DNA from: Impatiens glandulifera
Lineage: Eukaryota; Streptophyta; Magnoliopsida; Ericales; Balsaminaceae
Reading direction: 5' to 3'
Length of the DNA: 64,000 nt
Assembly (NCBI RefSeq): GCF_907164915.1
Contig: NC_061866.1
Coordinates: 27,483,905 to 27,547,904, forward strand
In this document: one piece after another, positions 44,900 through 56,311 of the stretch
Numbering within the stretch: position 1 is the first letter of the stretch
How the letters are laid out: every line of letters starts with the position of its first letter
The notes under the pieces: model-generated
Told to the model about the DNA's origin: nothing
What the model saw: only the letters and a program-made list of their open reading frames with translations
Databases searched by the model: none
Program-made: the position numbers and the translations under genes

Positions 44900-45560
44900 A
44901 TAAACAATGCGTGTAAAGTTGCAATACGTAGACATTGCAATACGCGGACATTGGATAAACCCTAAACAACTCAAATAAATAACATCAGAGTATACATACA
45001 TAGACCCTAAACGCTACATAAATCCTAAACGCTAAGGATTATCCATCAGAATATACATACAAAACTCTAAACAATATTAAGTAAGTAAAATATAAACAAT
45101 GTGCGTGAAGTTGCAATACGCGGATATTGGATAAACCCTAACCAACTCAAATAAGCAACATCAGAATATACATACATAAACCTTAAACGCTACATAAACC
45201 CTAAACGCTAAGGATTATCCATCAGAATATAGACATATATATACATTTAAGTAAGTAAAAAACAAACAATGCGTGTGAAGTTGCAATACGCGGACATTGC
45301 AATACACATACATTATATAAACCCTAAACCATGCATGCATGCATGCATGCATGCAGAATACGAACATTTATAATACACGTGATGTAATATGTGTGAGTGA
45401 TGAACAATGGATAAACCCTAACCGACTCAAATAAGCAACATCATAATATACATACATAAACCCTAAAATCTACATAAACCCTAAACGCTAAGGATTATCC
45501 ATCAGTGTATACATATATACATGCAAAACTCTAAATGCTAGAATAATAAGATCATTACAT
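44900..45560. repeat. Imperfect 150-200-bp tandem repeats with CCCTAAA words
   Basis: Three to four units built from TTGCAATACGCGGACATTG, AAACCCTAACCAACTCAAAT, CATACATAAACCCTAAACGC and AAGGATTATCCATCAGAATA. They lie in the probable 5' intron of the DUF1985-type gene. A GCAT microsatellite is at about 45,332-45,354. Confidence 0.75.
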
Positions 45561-45789
45561 AAACCCTAAGCACTAAACTCACATGAATATAGGAACGACG
45601 AGACGGACGATGAGACGATGTGGTGATGATGAGTAGCTAAAGGCGGAGACGGATGATGGGCAAGGTTTCTCGGAGATAGAGATGATTGGATAGTCGAGGC
45701 AATGATGATGTTGAACGAAGTTTAGGGTATTTAGAGTTTGAGAGTCGAGGCGATAGAGTTGAACGAAGTTGGAGAGTAAAAGTTGGATA

Positions 45790-46069
45790 GTAGAGTCGTG
45801 GGTTGGAGAGAGAAAGTCGTGAGTCGGAACGATTTAAAAAATAAGGGTCCAAAATGAGGTGAGGTTTATATATTAGAGTTTGCGCGTATTATATATTTCG
45901 CGTATTATGTAATACGCACAATATGAAATACGCATATTACATATTACGCGTAATATGTAATATGCGGTAAGGGACAGTCACAGGGGCAAGACGAACATTT
46001 CGCAGGTCGAAAGTGTTATTTTGGCAAAGTTTATCAAGCGTTGGTCATTTTTCTTCGTCAAATTTTCCC
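45790..46069. repeat. Right terminal inverted repeat of the MULE
   Basis: Reverse complement matches 38,188-38,440 and 40,460-40,770. Inside it, ATTACGCGTAATATGTAATA-like words repeat in both orientations (45,880-45,965), as also at 38,310-38,410 and 40,590-40,700. Confidence 0.8.
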
Positions 46070-46076
46070 ATAATTA

Positions 46077-46345
46077 TTCGTAGAAAGGCGAGTTAGTTAT
46101 ATTATTTTATTTTTGTTTGTTTTATTTAAATTAAATATAATAGTTTTTTTAGTTTTATTTTTAATAAAAAGACTTTTAAAAGAGAATTTATGTTGGAATT
46201 TAAAAAAAATGTAAATCAAACAAGTACTCATGTGGAGATTCTGTCAATTCGGCTAAAGGGGTAAAATGGAAGGGGTCTCTCTCTCACAGGCAATTGTTGA
46301 TAGAAGGAGAGAGAGAGAATAGAGGAAGGAGAATGGAATGAATGA
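46077..46345 (+). promoter_or_regulatory. Probable promoter and 5' UTR of the small-ORF/RGP5 locus
   Basis: Lies between the MULE end and the first ATG. It contains CT and GA tracts (CTCTCTCTCACAGG at about 46,278, GGAGAGAGAGAGAAT at about 46,308). No clear TATA box was identified. The MULE end is only about 270 bp upstream of the start codon. Confidence 0.4.
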
Positions 46346-48005
46346 ATGAGAACCCCGCCTTCCCTTCTTTCACTCTCCATTGACTCTGCCCTTGTTAACC
46401 TATCTCACTTTACCGATCTCTCCTCAATACCCGATCATATCCTTCGCGAACTCTTCCTGGTATGTCTTCTCCTTTTTCTCCCCTCCCAATCAAACCTACT
46501 ACTATATTAGATTCCTATCTTATATTCACTGGATTCATTGATTACCTTTTTCTTTTCTTTTTTCGTTTCTTTCATAATTTGGATAAGAAATGTTCAAGAT
46601 TTCTGCTTTTGTTTGTTTGTTTGTTTGTTTGTTTGATCGATCATGGTATTTCATTTTCCTTGGAGACCCAATTTAAGGATTGTAGAAAGATTTCCCCTTG
46701 ACTCCTTAGGATGATGGATCCATGACAAGATTCATATTTTGATTGATTGATTGATTGATTTGCTGCAAACCCTTTTCCTAAAGATGTTAATATTAATTCC
46801 TCATTCTCTGTTTAGACATCACTAGATTTATTTATTATTATTGAGAGGAGAATAATTCCCTTTCAATGTATAGTGAGTAGCAATCAATTTAGTCCTTTAT
46901 CAATGAGAGTAGATGTTAGAGTGAAACTATAAAGTTTTATTATTGCTTATCAATCCAATTATTAAAATCCTCCATTATATATTAGGAATTTTGCTAACAG
47001 CATTAACAAGTAATTGAAACTACAAGTCACGATTTTCATAATAATGCAGCCAGCCACGATCAATTTTTATTTACTTTCCCAGCTACGTTTTCATAATCAT
47101 GCTTGCTGCCCAATCTTCAAACAAGTTCACGGATGATGTTGTTCCTTTTGTTGAAGCCAAAATATAGTCACTTCTTCAGCTTAATCTTCAAATAAAGTCT
47201 CATCATCAATTTTTGACACACTTAAAGCTTCCAACATAGTCCAATCATTATTTTGGGAGCTCGTCTTCAAATAAACTCATAGAAAATTTGGCTTTTGGCC
47301 CTCAGCTCATTAACTTAGCATGTCATTTTCCTCAGCCGATTTGATAAACCAATTTTAGCTAACATTTGCAGCCACTTCAAGTATAACCAATTCATCAAAA
47401 ATGCATTTGCCTTGTCTTCTTTAACAAGTCATTTGTTAGCCCATCTTCAGACAAGAGTAAAGACCTTCAACACTATGTTGACATCATCTCTTAAAATATT
47501 CTTCATTTGGAGTAATGTCTAATGTTTTATTTTGATGTTGTTTGTTTCTGTCTTTCACATTAACTAGTGGAAAATGTTCTGACGAATGAAAAAATTCTCA
47601 CTTTAAGAAGAAATAAATAAAAATTAGACCCATGTAACCTTGAAATAATGGTGCATATTTTCATTTGGATGATTATGAACTTTGGACCCAATTTAAGGAT
47701 TGTAGAAAGAATGAGACATTTATTTGCAGGAAAGAAGTTTTATTGAGTCCATGTATGTTTTAAATTGCTTGGTAGAGAACTTTGAGAGCTGGGAAGCTAA
47801 CTGAAAAGATTCTCAAGCTATTCATAGCAACTGGCAAAGAAGAAGTGCTTTCACTCATTGCTGCACTCAATATCCAGCATATAATGACTCCTGTTCTCCC
47901 CACCAGTAAGCCTATTCTTTTGTCTTCCAAATATTCTATCTGCATCAAATTAAAATTCAACAATTCACCAGATTTCTTTTAACAGGATGTTCTGAAAAAT
48001 TCTGA
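46346..48005 (+). CDS. Small spliced ORF (87 aa) directly upstream of the RGP5-like gene
   Basis: Three exons: 46346-46459, 47776-47905 and 47986-48005. Both introns have GT and AG borders and phases match. The product begins MRTPPSLLSLSIDSALVNLS, has SIPDHILRELFLRTL (about residues 27-41) that resembles the first helices of an F-box, and ends LPTRCSEKF. I recognise it as a conserved plant small-protein type by style (RAGKLTEKILKLFIATG, EVLSLIAALNIQ) but cannot name it. Its stop codon (48,003-48,005) is 16 nt before the ATG of the next gene and in the same exon. It could be an independent protein, a conserved upstream ORF controlling RGP5 translation, or the first cistron of a dicistronic mRNA. 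An alternative RGP5 promoter inside the 1.3-kb intron 1 is not excluded. Confidence 0.75.
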
Positions 48006-48021
48006 AATCGGATTCATCAAC

Positions 48022-49089
48022 ATGTCTCAGTCTGAAGTAATCATCAAAGACAATGAGGTCGATATCGTGATTGCTGCAATGCAGTTCGATATGACCTCAT
48101 TCTTTAACGAATGGGGGCCATTACTCTCAAAATACCACCTGATAATTGTTAAAGATACCGATCTCAAAGAGGAACTAATCATCCCAAAAGGCTTCAATCT
48201 AGATATCTATACTAAGAACGAAATAGACCGAATCGTCGGAGGAAAATTTCTCTTTTCTGGATATTCCTGTCGCTACTTCGGTTATCTGGTATCGAGAAAA
48301 AAATACATCATCTCAATCGACGACGATTGCATTCCAGCAAAGAACGATAAAGGAGAACTAACAGACATAGTCAGCCAACATCTTTCCAACCTTAAAACTC
48401 CAGCCACACCTTATTTCTTCAATACCCTATACGATCCTTATCGCGAAGGAGCTGATTTCGTTCGAGGTTATCCGTTTAGCCTGAGAAGTGGGGTCCACTG
48501 TGCAATGTCGTGTGGTTTATGGCTAAATTTAGCAGATTTTGATGCTCCGACACAAGTCCTGAAGCCAGAGTTGAGGAATTCGCGATACGTTGATGCGGTT
48601 ATGACTGTACCGATTAGAACGATGATGCCTGTTAGTGGAATAAATTTGGGTTTCGATCGTGATTTAGTAGGACCAGCTATGGTTCCTGCTTTGAGGTTGG
48701 CTGGGGAAGGGAAGTTTAGATGGGAAACTATGGGAGATGTGTGGTCAGGATTGTGTGTGAAGGCTGTGTGTGATCATTTAGCTATGGGGATGAAAACAGG
48801 GCTGCCTTACGTTTGGAGAAAGGAAAGAGGTGATGCGGTTCAGAGTTTGAAGAAAGAGTGGGAAGGGGTGAAGATGATGGAGGAAGTGGTTCCGTTTTTT
48901 CAGTCGCTTAGATTGTCTCCTGAAGCTGTGACGGCTGAGGATTGTGTGGCTGAGATTGCTTCAGCGGTGAAAGAACGATTGGGTAAGGTTGATCCTATGT
49001 TTGTTCGAGCTGGGAATTCTATGATGGAATGGATTAAGATTTGGAAGGCGGTTGGAAGTGGACCTTCTTTGGCTGGTGGTGGTGCTTGA
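48022..49089 (+). CDS. RGP5: Reversibly glycosylated polypeptide, RGP5-like (UDP-arabinopyranose mutase family)
   Basis: 355 residues without introns in the coding part. Family hallmarks: NEVDIVIAAM near the N-terminus, the metal/nucleotide-binding IDDDCIPA (Asp 100-102), and GYPFSLRSG whose Arg (about residue 155) corresponds to the arginine that is reversibly glycosylated. The segment VPALRLAGEGKFRWE and the KERGDAVQSLKKEWEG region fit the RGP5 type better than RGP1-3, which have a shorter, different loop there. RGPs convert UDP-arabinopyranose to the furanose form for cell-wall arabinan synthesis, in cytosol/Golgi-associated complexes. RGP5-type members may act mainly as complex partners. 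The ATG context (CAACATGTC) is good. It lies 16 nt after the stop of the upstream small ORF. Confidence 0.93.
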   Translation: MSQSEVIIKDNEVDIVIAAMQFDMTSFFNEWGPLLSKYHLIIVKDTDLKEELIIPKGFNLDIYTKNEIDRIVGGKFLFSGYSCRYFGYLVSRKKYIISIDDDCIPAKNDKGELTDIVSQHLSNLKTPATPYFFNTLYDPYREGADFVRGYPFSLRSGVHCAMSCGLWLNLADFDAPTQVLKPELRNSRYVDAVMTVPIRTMMPVSGINLGFDRDLVGPAMVPALRLAGEGKFRWETMGDVWSGLCVKAVCDHLAMGMKTGLPYVWRKERGDAVQSLKKEWEGVKMMEEVVPFFQSLRLSPEAVTAEDCVAEIASAVKERLGKVDPMFVRAGNSMMEWIKIWKAVGSGPSLAGGGA

Positions 49090-49205
49090 GAGGCAGGTAA
49101 TTCTGTTCTTGTTTTTGAGATGGAAGAATGTTTTGATAGAAAATAAGGTTATTAATTGTGTTTGTTTTGTTTTTAACTTTGTTTAAGGTGACTGACTGCT
49201 TTGGA

Positions 49206-50775
49206 ACTGATTGTGTGTGATGGACTTGTTCTTTGTTTCACACTTTTCATTATTGCCAAAGATTGAATCGTGGCTGTTTCTTTAAACTTTAAAGGAATGA
49301 TATATTGATTTCAGTCTTGATTTTACATGTTTAGGATTATGCATCATTTCTTTTTTATAGGCACCCTTCATTTTCTTTCTTTTTTTTTTCTAATAAATTT
49401 TCATATTTTATTTATTTGAAAATTGAAGCACATTCATGAACAGGACAAACAAAATAGTGGTTAAGAAAACACACATGGAAAATATGATGATTGATAAAAA
49501 CCCTTATTGGTCTTCAATTGTTTTCTTTTGCACTTAATTGAAGGAACAAACTTTAGAGATGAATGTAAATTGACTATTGGTTACGAAGCTTTTGAACATA
49601 TTTCATTTCCTCCAGGTTGGCATCTACATCTATTAACCAATAAAAAACTAACTATGTTCTGGTTGGTTTATTATTTTCGGTATTGGTTCAGTCGTTAACA
49701 ATGTTTATAAAAAAAATCTCTAAAACTATGTTGGATTATTAAATTTGATTGAAATTCTAATTCCAATATGAATTGTCATATGTATTAGAATTATATTAAA
49801 TTATAATTCAATTATTATATTTAAAAAAAATATATAATTATAATTTAAATTCAATTTTTATGTTTGAAAAAGAAATATAATAAAAATAATTTTAATATAT
49901 ATTATTTATTTTATTAAAATATTTATTTTACGCAACCAATTAGGATAGATAAAATGTCAAGAGTTTGGTTTAAGTTTGGATACTCACTAAAAAAAAATAT
50001 CAACCAAATAGGATAACTAAAGTGTCAAGAGTTTGGTTTAAGTTTGAATACTCACTAAAAAAAAAATATTAGTTCGATTATGTTAACTTCATAAATAAAT
50101 AAAAAATATAAATTTTGACATTTTAATTTTCCTAAATTCAAAAATAAAATATACATTATAATTTTTAAAATTAAGATAAATATATATCAGTTCGAAACGT
50201 TAACCTACTAATTAAAAAAGAAAAAATTATTGGTTCGATATTTTAACATTCTAAATTAAAAAAATATGTATATTGTCGATTGAAAACGTTAATAATGTTT
50301 TAAATGATAAAATAATAAGTTATAATTTTTGAAAAAATATAGAAAAAATAAAATTTATAAATATAATTCCGTACTAAAAAGAAAATAGTGAAATTAAAAA
50401 TTATAAAATTATACTATCAGTAAAATTTCTTAATACCTTAATTGAAGTTGAAAACTCATTTTACTGTTGGGTGCGACACATTTTCTTAGCAATCGAGGGT
50501 GCCACATTTTTCTTTCAACCTCTCATATTTGAGATGATACTGAAAGTGTAACATTCGGGTTGAATTGTGTGTGTGATGGACTTCTTCTTTGTTATTTTCA
50601 TTATTGATCGAATTGTGGCTGTTTCTTTAAACTTTAAAAGAATCATCTATTGATTTAGGTATTAATTTGACAAGTTTAGGATTATGCATAATTTATTTTT
50701 TACAAGCACCCTTTATTTTCTTTCTTTTTTTTCTAATAAAATTTTATATTTTATTTACTTAATAATTGAACTACA
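49206..50775. repeat. Duplicated RGP5 downstream region
   Basis: 49,206-49,430 and 50,552-50,775 are direct copies (TGTGTGTGATGGACTT, GTGGCTGTTTCTTTAAACTT, GTTTAGGATTATGCAT, TTTTCTTTCTTTTTTTT). A second matched pair follows at about 49,640-49,690 and 50,845-50,895 (GTTCTGGTTGGTTTA). The spacing of about 1.35 kb indicates a tandem duplication of the 3' flank. Confidence 0.75.
49933..50068. repeat. 68-bp tandem duplication
   Basis: CAACCAATTAGGATAGATAA and CAACCAAATAGGATAACTAA start two copies that share GTCAAGAGTTTGGTTTAAGT and TACTCACTAAAAAAAA. Confidence 0.85.
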
Positions 50776-52958
50776 TGAAGATCGCAAACTGAAGAAGAAA
50801 AAATGATAGTAACTCTTAAGGACATCTATTAATAGTAGTGGTAACAAATAAAAAAACCAGAGTTCTGGTTGGTTTACTATTTTCTGTAACAGAATCTGAA
50901 AAGTTCTGTTATAGTTTAAATGATATAAATTTTTTAGTTTAACCTATAGAAAAAAGTATTTTCTTAGCATAGTGTAAAATATATTTTTCATTACCTTCTT
51001 GTTTAAGGTTGTAAATTTTAGCATACATTATTATTTTTATGTTTGACTTTGTTTCTTTATATTAATTTGTATTTGATTAATAGTTTAATTTATTTTCTAA
51101 AAACAATTGAGTTGAGTAATGTTTTATTTAAACTTTTATTTATTTAAAATAAACTTACTCACAAATTATTTGATTTTATTTAAAATAAATAAATTATTGT
51201 TAATTCAAATAAAAAATTATATATTTAAAAAAATTACAAAATAACATCAACAACGTAACAATTAAACAAAAGTTTAAATATTATACAATGTGATAAATTT
51301 ATAATAAAAAAATCTTACAATCTTGTAATAGTTTTTAGAGTGACTCTAAAGATCCTTAATAATGAATGAGGAAATAGAGCAAACGGAACAACCAATCTGG
51401 TATCTGAAGAATTTTTACAAAATATTTAAAATTTAAAATTGTCTTTAACCGAGAATCGGTAAATAACGTCAAAAAGGATTTTGGAAGAACATAAATTTAA
51501 GAAATGATCATCAAGACAATAGAAAGGTATGAGAAACAACAAACGATTCATCAACCACTGATAATATTATCAAATTATAAAAATCTGAGATTAAAAGTCC
51601 AATCCAACTAAATAAAAATTCGCACCTAAAAAACACAATATAACTAACTAAAATATGAGTGATAAAAAAACTCTCTCATACAAATGAAGCCACTTGAGGG
51701 TCATGAAAAAAATAATTTTCAATTTCTCTTTTGAGTTTCTTTTAGAGAGAAACCAATTTGACTTGAGGATTAAATTTTATTTTTTTATTTTTTATAAGTT
51801 AGTGTATGATACTTTAATTTAATTTATTATATATAATTTTTAATTTTTTAACGATTAAAATTGATCGAATAATATAAAAATAATATGTTTTTGATCAATT
51901 TCTCTTTAAAAAAACATATCTCTAATGAAATTGAAGTCATTTTCTTCTTGGCCGCGATGACTTCTTTAACATCGAAGGGCGTTTCAATTTTTCTTTTTAT
52001 CATTCAAATTTTAGTTGGTGTTACGTTTTTGTTTAGTATGACATCTTTTATAATTGGATTATATTTTTATCTCGAATTTTTGTAATATGAATGATATGTA
52101 GGGGTGTCCAACCCATTGTGCTTTGACTAATAATATATTATATGTTACTATATATCTTTATATACTAAATAATAGGTAACAAAGGTTTCAGTCTATAAAC
52201 AAAGAAGGAATAAGAAACAATAAAGAGAAAGGAAGACGAAGGCAGACGTTAGGAAGAAAAACTATTTTTCTCTATTTTATCTTCTTTCCCTAGATACATA
52301 AGTTTATGTATTTCCACAATTGGTGAAAATACATTCTATATGTGTGTCATATTTAATGATGATGTTTGTACACAATAATAACCGCTCAGATTAACTCTTT
52401 TATCTTACACTGTTTGATTTTAAATATAACGAAGTGACGGATAATTTATTTTTTTATTAGTAATATCAAAAATTAAGACAAATAAAACTAGACATTATAG
52501 TCAACTCTATAACTAACATTCTCGTCAATCTCACCTAAAATTGTGAATACAATGGTAGGTTGACATATGTCTCTTTAACTTTTTTTTTTATTTTAAGAAT
52601 AAATATCTCACGACAAAGAGTTGTCACCTAATTTTTTTCGCGAATTATGAAAAGATAATTTTGGTATATAAACACCAAAATTTATATATTTTGTTTATGA
52701 GTTTAGTGTTGGATTACGTGTGGGAAAGGACTTCGGCACTATGTCCCACAACGCCCACTATAAAATGATCTTTACTACAATTTTGGCAATTTTAGAATAT
52801 AGTATTACACTTTATATTTTATTTGATTTTCTATTTTTCATGTTGACCTTCTAAGGATGATTATTCACATTTCATATATTTGACATAAATAAAACATGCA
52901 TGCATACATACAAGAATAAATAAAACATAAGAATAAAAAATAAATATATGTATAAGTA
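50776..52958. other. AT-rich intergenic region
   Basis: Very AT-rich. I see no gene, LTR or TIR that I can support. A 66-codon hydrophobic ORF at 51,885-52,085 has no other support. Confidence 0.5.
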
Positions 52959-52972
52959 AATATAACTCAATG
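52959..52972. repeat. LINE 3 target duplication, left copy
   Basis: AATATAACTCAATG here and at 55,602-55,615, a perfect 14-bp pair. Confidence 0.9.
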
Positions 52973-55601
52973 ATGAGGTTGAATATGTACAAGGGCAAAA
53001 GAGGGTACACGATCTCGCTATCAATTTCTATAAAGAGCTTATGGGTACCAAAAAACTACAACTGAATCATTTGAATACCTTATACCAGATCATCGATAAA
53101 AGGGTTTCTACAAAAGACAATCTAATGAGGGTGGTCACAATAGATAAAGTCAAAGAAGCTTTTTCAGCATCAATGGGAATAAAAGTTCAGGACCAAACGG
53201 TTTTAATGCTCAATTCTTTAAAGAAAACTGGCCGGTTGTGGGTCAAGATGTCACGGAAGGGATTCTGGAATTCTTCAATAACAGAAAGATGCTTAAGTAG
53301 TGGAACACTACAATTCTGACTCTGATACCCAAAATCTCAGTTCCTGAAAAGGTACAAGATTTCAGACCGATTTCATGTTGCAATGTCGTTTATAAAATAA
53401 TTTCAAAAATCCTTTCAAAACGATTTAAAATGTCATTGGTAAGATTGTTAGTTTAAATTAATCTGCATTCATTCACAGTTGGACTATCTCTCATAATATC
53501 CTGCTCATGCAGAACCTCCTCAAAGATTATGTGAAAAGAAAAATATCCTCGAGAGTGACTTTTAAAATTGATATAAAAAAAGCCTTTGATTCTGTTAGAT
53601 GGGAAGACATTCGGGACTTTATGGTTGTATCTGGTTTTCCTATGATTTTTATAGAATGGATCATACAATGCATTTCTACCTCTCGTTTTGTAGTTAGTGT
53701 CAATGGGATCCACAAAGGCTACTTCAAGGGTGAAAACGGCGTGAGGAAGGGGGATCCCCTATCATCTTACCTTTTTATCGTCATCATGACGATATTTGAG
53801 AGCATCTTTACGGTGTTCTGAAAAATTCGACCATACATCTGTCACTCATTATGTGAGGAGGAGGAGATTACCCATTTATGCTTTGTTGACGATTTATTCA
53901 TTCTCGCACATGCTGATGTCGATTCCATAAAACTGTAGAGCTGCACTAACATTTTTTTCTAAGGTTACAAGTTTGACGATCAACAAGAACAAGAGCTTGG
54001 CATTCTATGAAGGAGTAAAAAAAGAACGAAGGCAAACATCTACAACATCATGGGAATCACAGAAGGAAGCTTCCCGATCAGATACTTAAGAATACCACTT
54101 ACAGAAAAACAGATCCAAATCTCACACTGTTGACCACTGATCGAGAAAGTGAAGAACTCAATTTCTGACTGGGCAATAAAGAATTGAGCTAGTCAAAATC
54201 ATGGTAATGAGAATCATCGGTTAATGGTCACAATAACTCGTGCTCCTAAAGAAGATAATGGAAATACTTGATGCGCTAATGAGAAACTTTATTTGGGGAA
54301 GCAGTGGGAGAGGTAGAAAAAAAATTAAGTGGACCGCACTTTGCAAACCAAAGGAAGAAGGCGACATAAGGCTCAAAAACCGTGTTGAATTGAATAAAGC
54401 GTTGACGTATAAGCACCTATGGGCCATCGAGAGCAAACATGAGTCACTCTGGATCAAGTGGGTTCACACCCAATTTATGAAACACGAAGCAAGCGTTTGG
54501 ACGAGGAAAATAAGCGAAGATATGGGATGGTCATTAAAGAAAATCTTTAAGCTAAGAAACAATATTATAAGACTATTTGACATTAGCTAGGGAGACGGTA
54601 TAAACTATAAACACATTGTTTTGGCATGACCCGTGGTACGAAGACCAACCGCTAATTCATAAAGAGAAATTTAGAAACGTGAGGATCAAATGAGACTGCC
54701 TATCTGCCAAGGTTAGAGATATTAAAGATGGGCTATGAATTCGCTCCTTAGGCGAATACCGGAGGGGAAGTGCATTCTTGAACATATAAGCAACATCCAA
54801 TCCAACGAAAGAACATACGTTCACCGATGGAAAGCCGATGAAAACAGGAAGATGATATCAAGCAAAGTGTGGAACACCATTTAGGAGAAGGAGTAAACTG
54901 TAGATTGGGCTAAACTAGTCTAGTCATCAAATGTTATCCCGAGACACCAATTCATCCTATGAATTGCATTTCAGGAAAGGCTAAACACGAGAGATCACAT
55001 CAGGAAGTATATGGATATCCCGGATATGAGATGTCTACTATGTGAAGGGAACGAAGAAATAACTGGTCATCTTTTCGGAAACTGTTCATTTACCTCGAAG
55101 CTTTGAGAAAAATTTGCAAAAAAATATGGATATGATCAGGTTTCCGAGAGATTGGAAAGAGATTAAGGAAATGGGTGCGAAGAAAGCAAAAGGCACAAAA
55201 TTTAACAAAGATATTCAATGTGGATTTGGCTCAACAGTTTACAACATCTAGCGGGAGAGTAACACGAGGGCCTCTCGAGGAATCGAAGAAGCTTAGAGCA
55301 GACCTGTGATGATATCATAACTAATTGTAGCGCGAATATCTAAACATAGAGAAGAACCCCGAAGAATGAACAAAATTGGAGCCTCTATGGAAATTGGAAG
55401 GTATCATATTAGGAAGTCACCAAAAATATTGATATTTAGGCGAGATAAATACTGTTTGAACTTGTTTGTAATTCTGTTATTTTTTACTATTACGAACAAA
55501 ATTTTTTTAGACATGTCTAGAAAAATTCAATAATGCTTTTTTTTTTTTTCAATTTTGTGATTTTTTAATGAAATAATGTTAAGTCTTTTTTCCAAAAAAA
55601 T
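52973..55601 (+). mobile_element. LINE 3: 5'-truncated L1-type LINE
   Basis: 2.6 kb with a perfect 14-bp target duplication and an end TTTTTTAATGAAATAATG followed by an A-rich tail. It starts just upstream of the RT domain. RT pieces: FNAQFFKENWPVVGQDVTEG (about 53,205-53,260), RPISCCNVVYKIISKI, KAFDSVRWEDI, GVRKGDPLSSYLF and FVDDLFILAHAD (about 53,880-53,915; FVDD instead of FADD). The zinc-finger tail is CLLCEGNEEITGHLFGNCSF (about 55,030-55,090). Multiple stops and shifts. Same family as LINEs 1 and 2. Confidence 0.88.
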
Positions 55602-55615
55602 AATATAACTCAATG

Positions 55616-56302
55616 CTTATGGTCTCCTTGTGAGTAGATCTACCTAAGTTTAAAAAACAAAACTCTTAGTTTTGAATACCAAGAAGACAAACTTGGTGAT
55701 TTTACTTTAAAATTTTGAAAATAGGAGTTCTAGGGGGTTTAGGAAGTATCTCTTCTAGGGTTTTATTAGTATAGGAATGTGTGATTCCTATTTATTAATT
55801 AAGTAGAATTAGCATGACACCGCACATACATGACCCCCCGCTTCCATTTAAAGCGCTTTCAAATATAACCCGTGACATCTTAGTCTCTTAAACCGACTTT
55901 TAACATTGGACTACCTTGGTGGGGTGGAATGTGTGGCTCATGTATTGTATTTATAGAAAACTCTAAAAAAATGTGACACAATTCTAACCCTAGGTGCGTC
56001 ACTAGAATGTTCTAAAACTGCACCAATGCATTAAAAGTGATATCACTCTAATTTGGTCGATCCTTCCCCGAAATTGTCTTAATATTTAAATTCCACGCAT
56101 TTCCCCACGTGACTTTTTTTGGAGGTTAGTTTGGAGCTTCCTATCAAAAGTTATGACCAATTGAATATTTCCAAGAAAAAGTAGAAATTTGTTGTGTGCA
56201 AAATTATGATCTCCTTGCCTCCCAGTGATGACTTTCAATTCTTTCCTCCAATCAAATAATATCATATTAATAAAAAATAAATTCATTTATATATTAACTT
56301 AC
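55616..56302. other. Unassigned intergenic stretch
   Basis: Between LINE 3 and the foldback element. No supported feature. Confidence 0.4.
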
Positions 56303-56311
56303 TTATTTTAT
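56303..56311. repeat. 9-bp target duplication of foldback element, left copy
   Basis: TTATTTTAT here and at 56,923-56,931. Confidence 0.85.

Larger units (their letters stand above)
38187..46069. mobile_element. Autonomous-type MULE remnant carrying a DUF1985-type gene
   Basis: Left outer end GGGAAATTTGACGAA at 38,188 and, as reverse complement, right outer end GGGAAAATTTGACGAA at 46,069, flanked by ATAATTA on both sides (38,180-38,186 and 46,070-46,076; 7 matching bases of what was probably a 9-bp target duplication). Terminal repeats run about 280 bp and share AAATGACCAACGCTT, CTGCGAAATG and GACTCACG with CTTTCTCTCTCCAAC. Inside are a MuDR-type transposase relic (plus) and a DUF1985-type gene relic (minus). 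The left end is present twice because of the tandem duplication at 36,338-40,720. Confidence 0.8.

Noticed and set aside
44900..45560. Interstitial telomere
   Set aside because: CCCTAAA words are spaced within longer repeats and are not in perfect 7-bp tandem.
51885..52085. 66-codon ORF with a predicted membrane segment
   Set aside because: AT-rich intergenic context and no splice or promoter support; hydrophobicity follows from T-rich codons.
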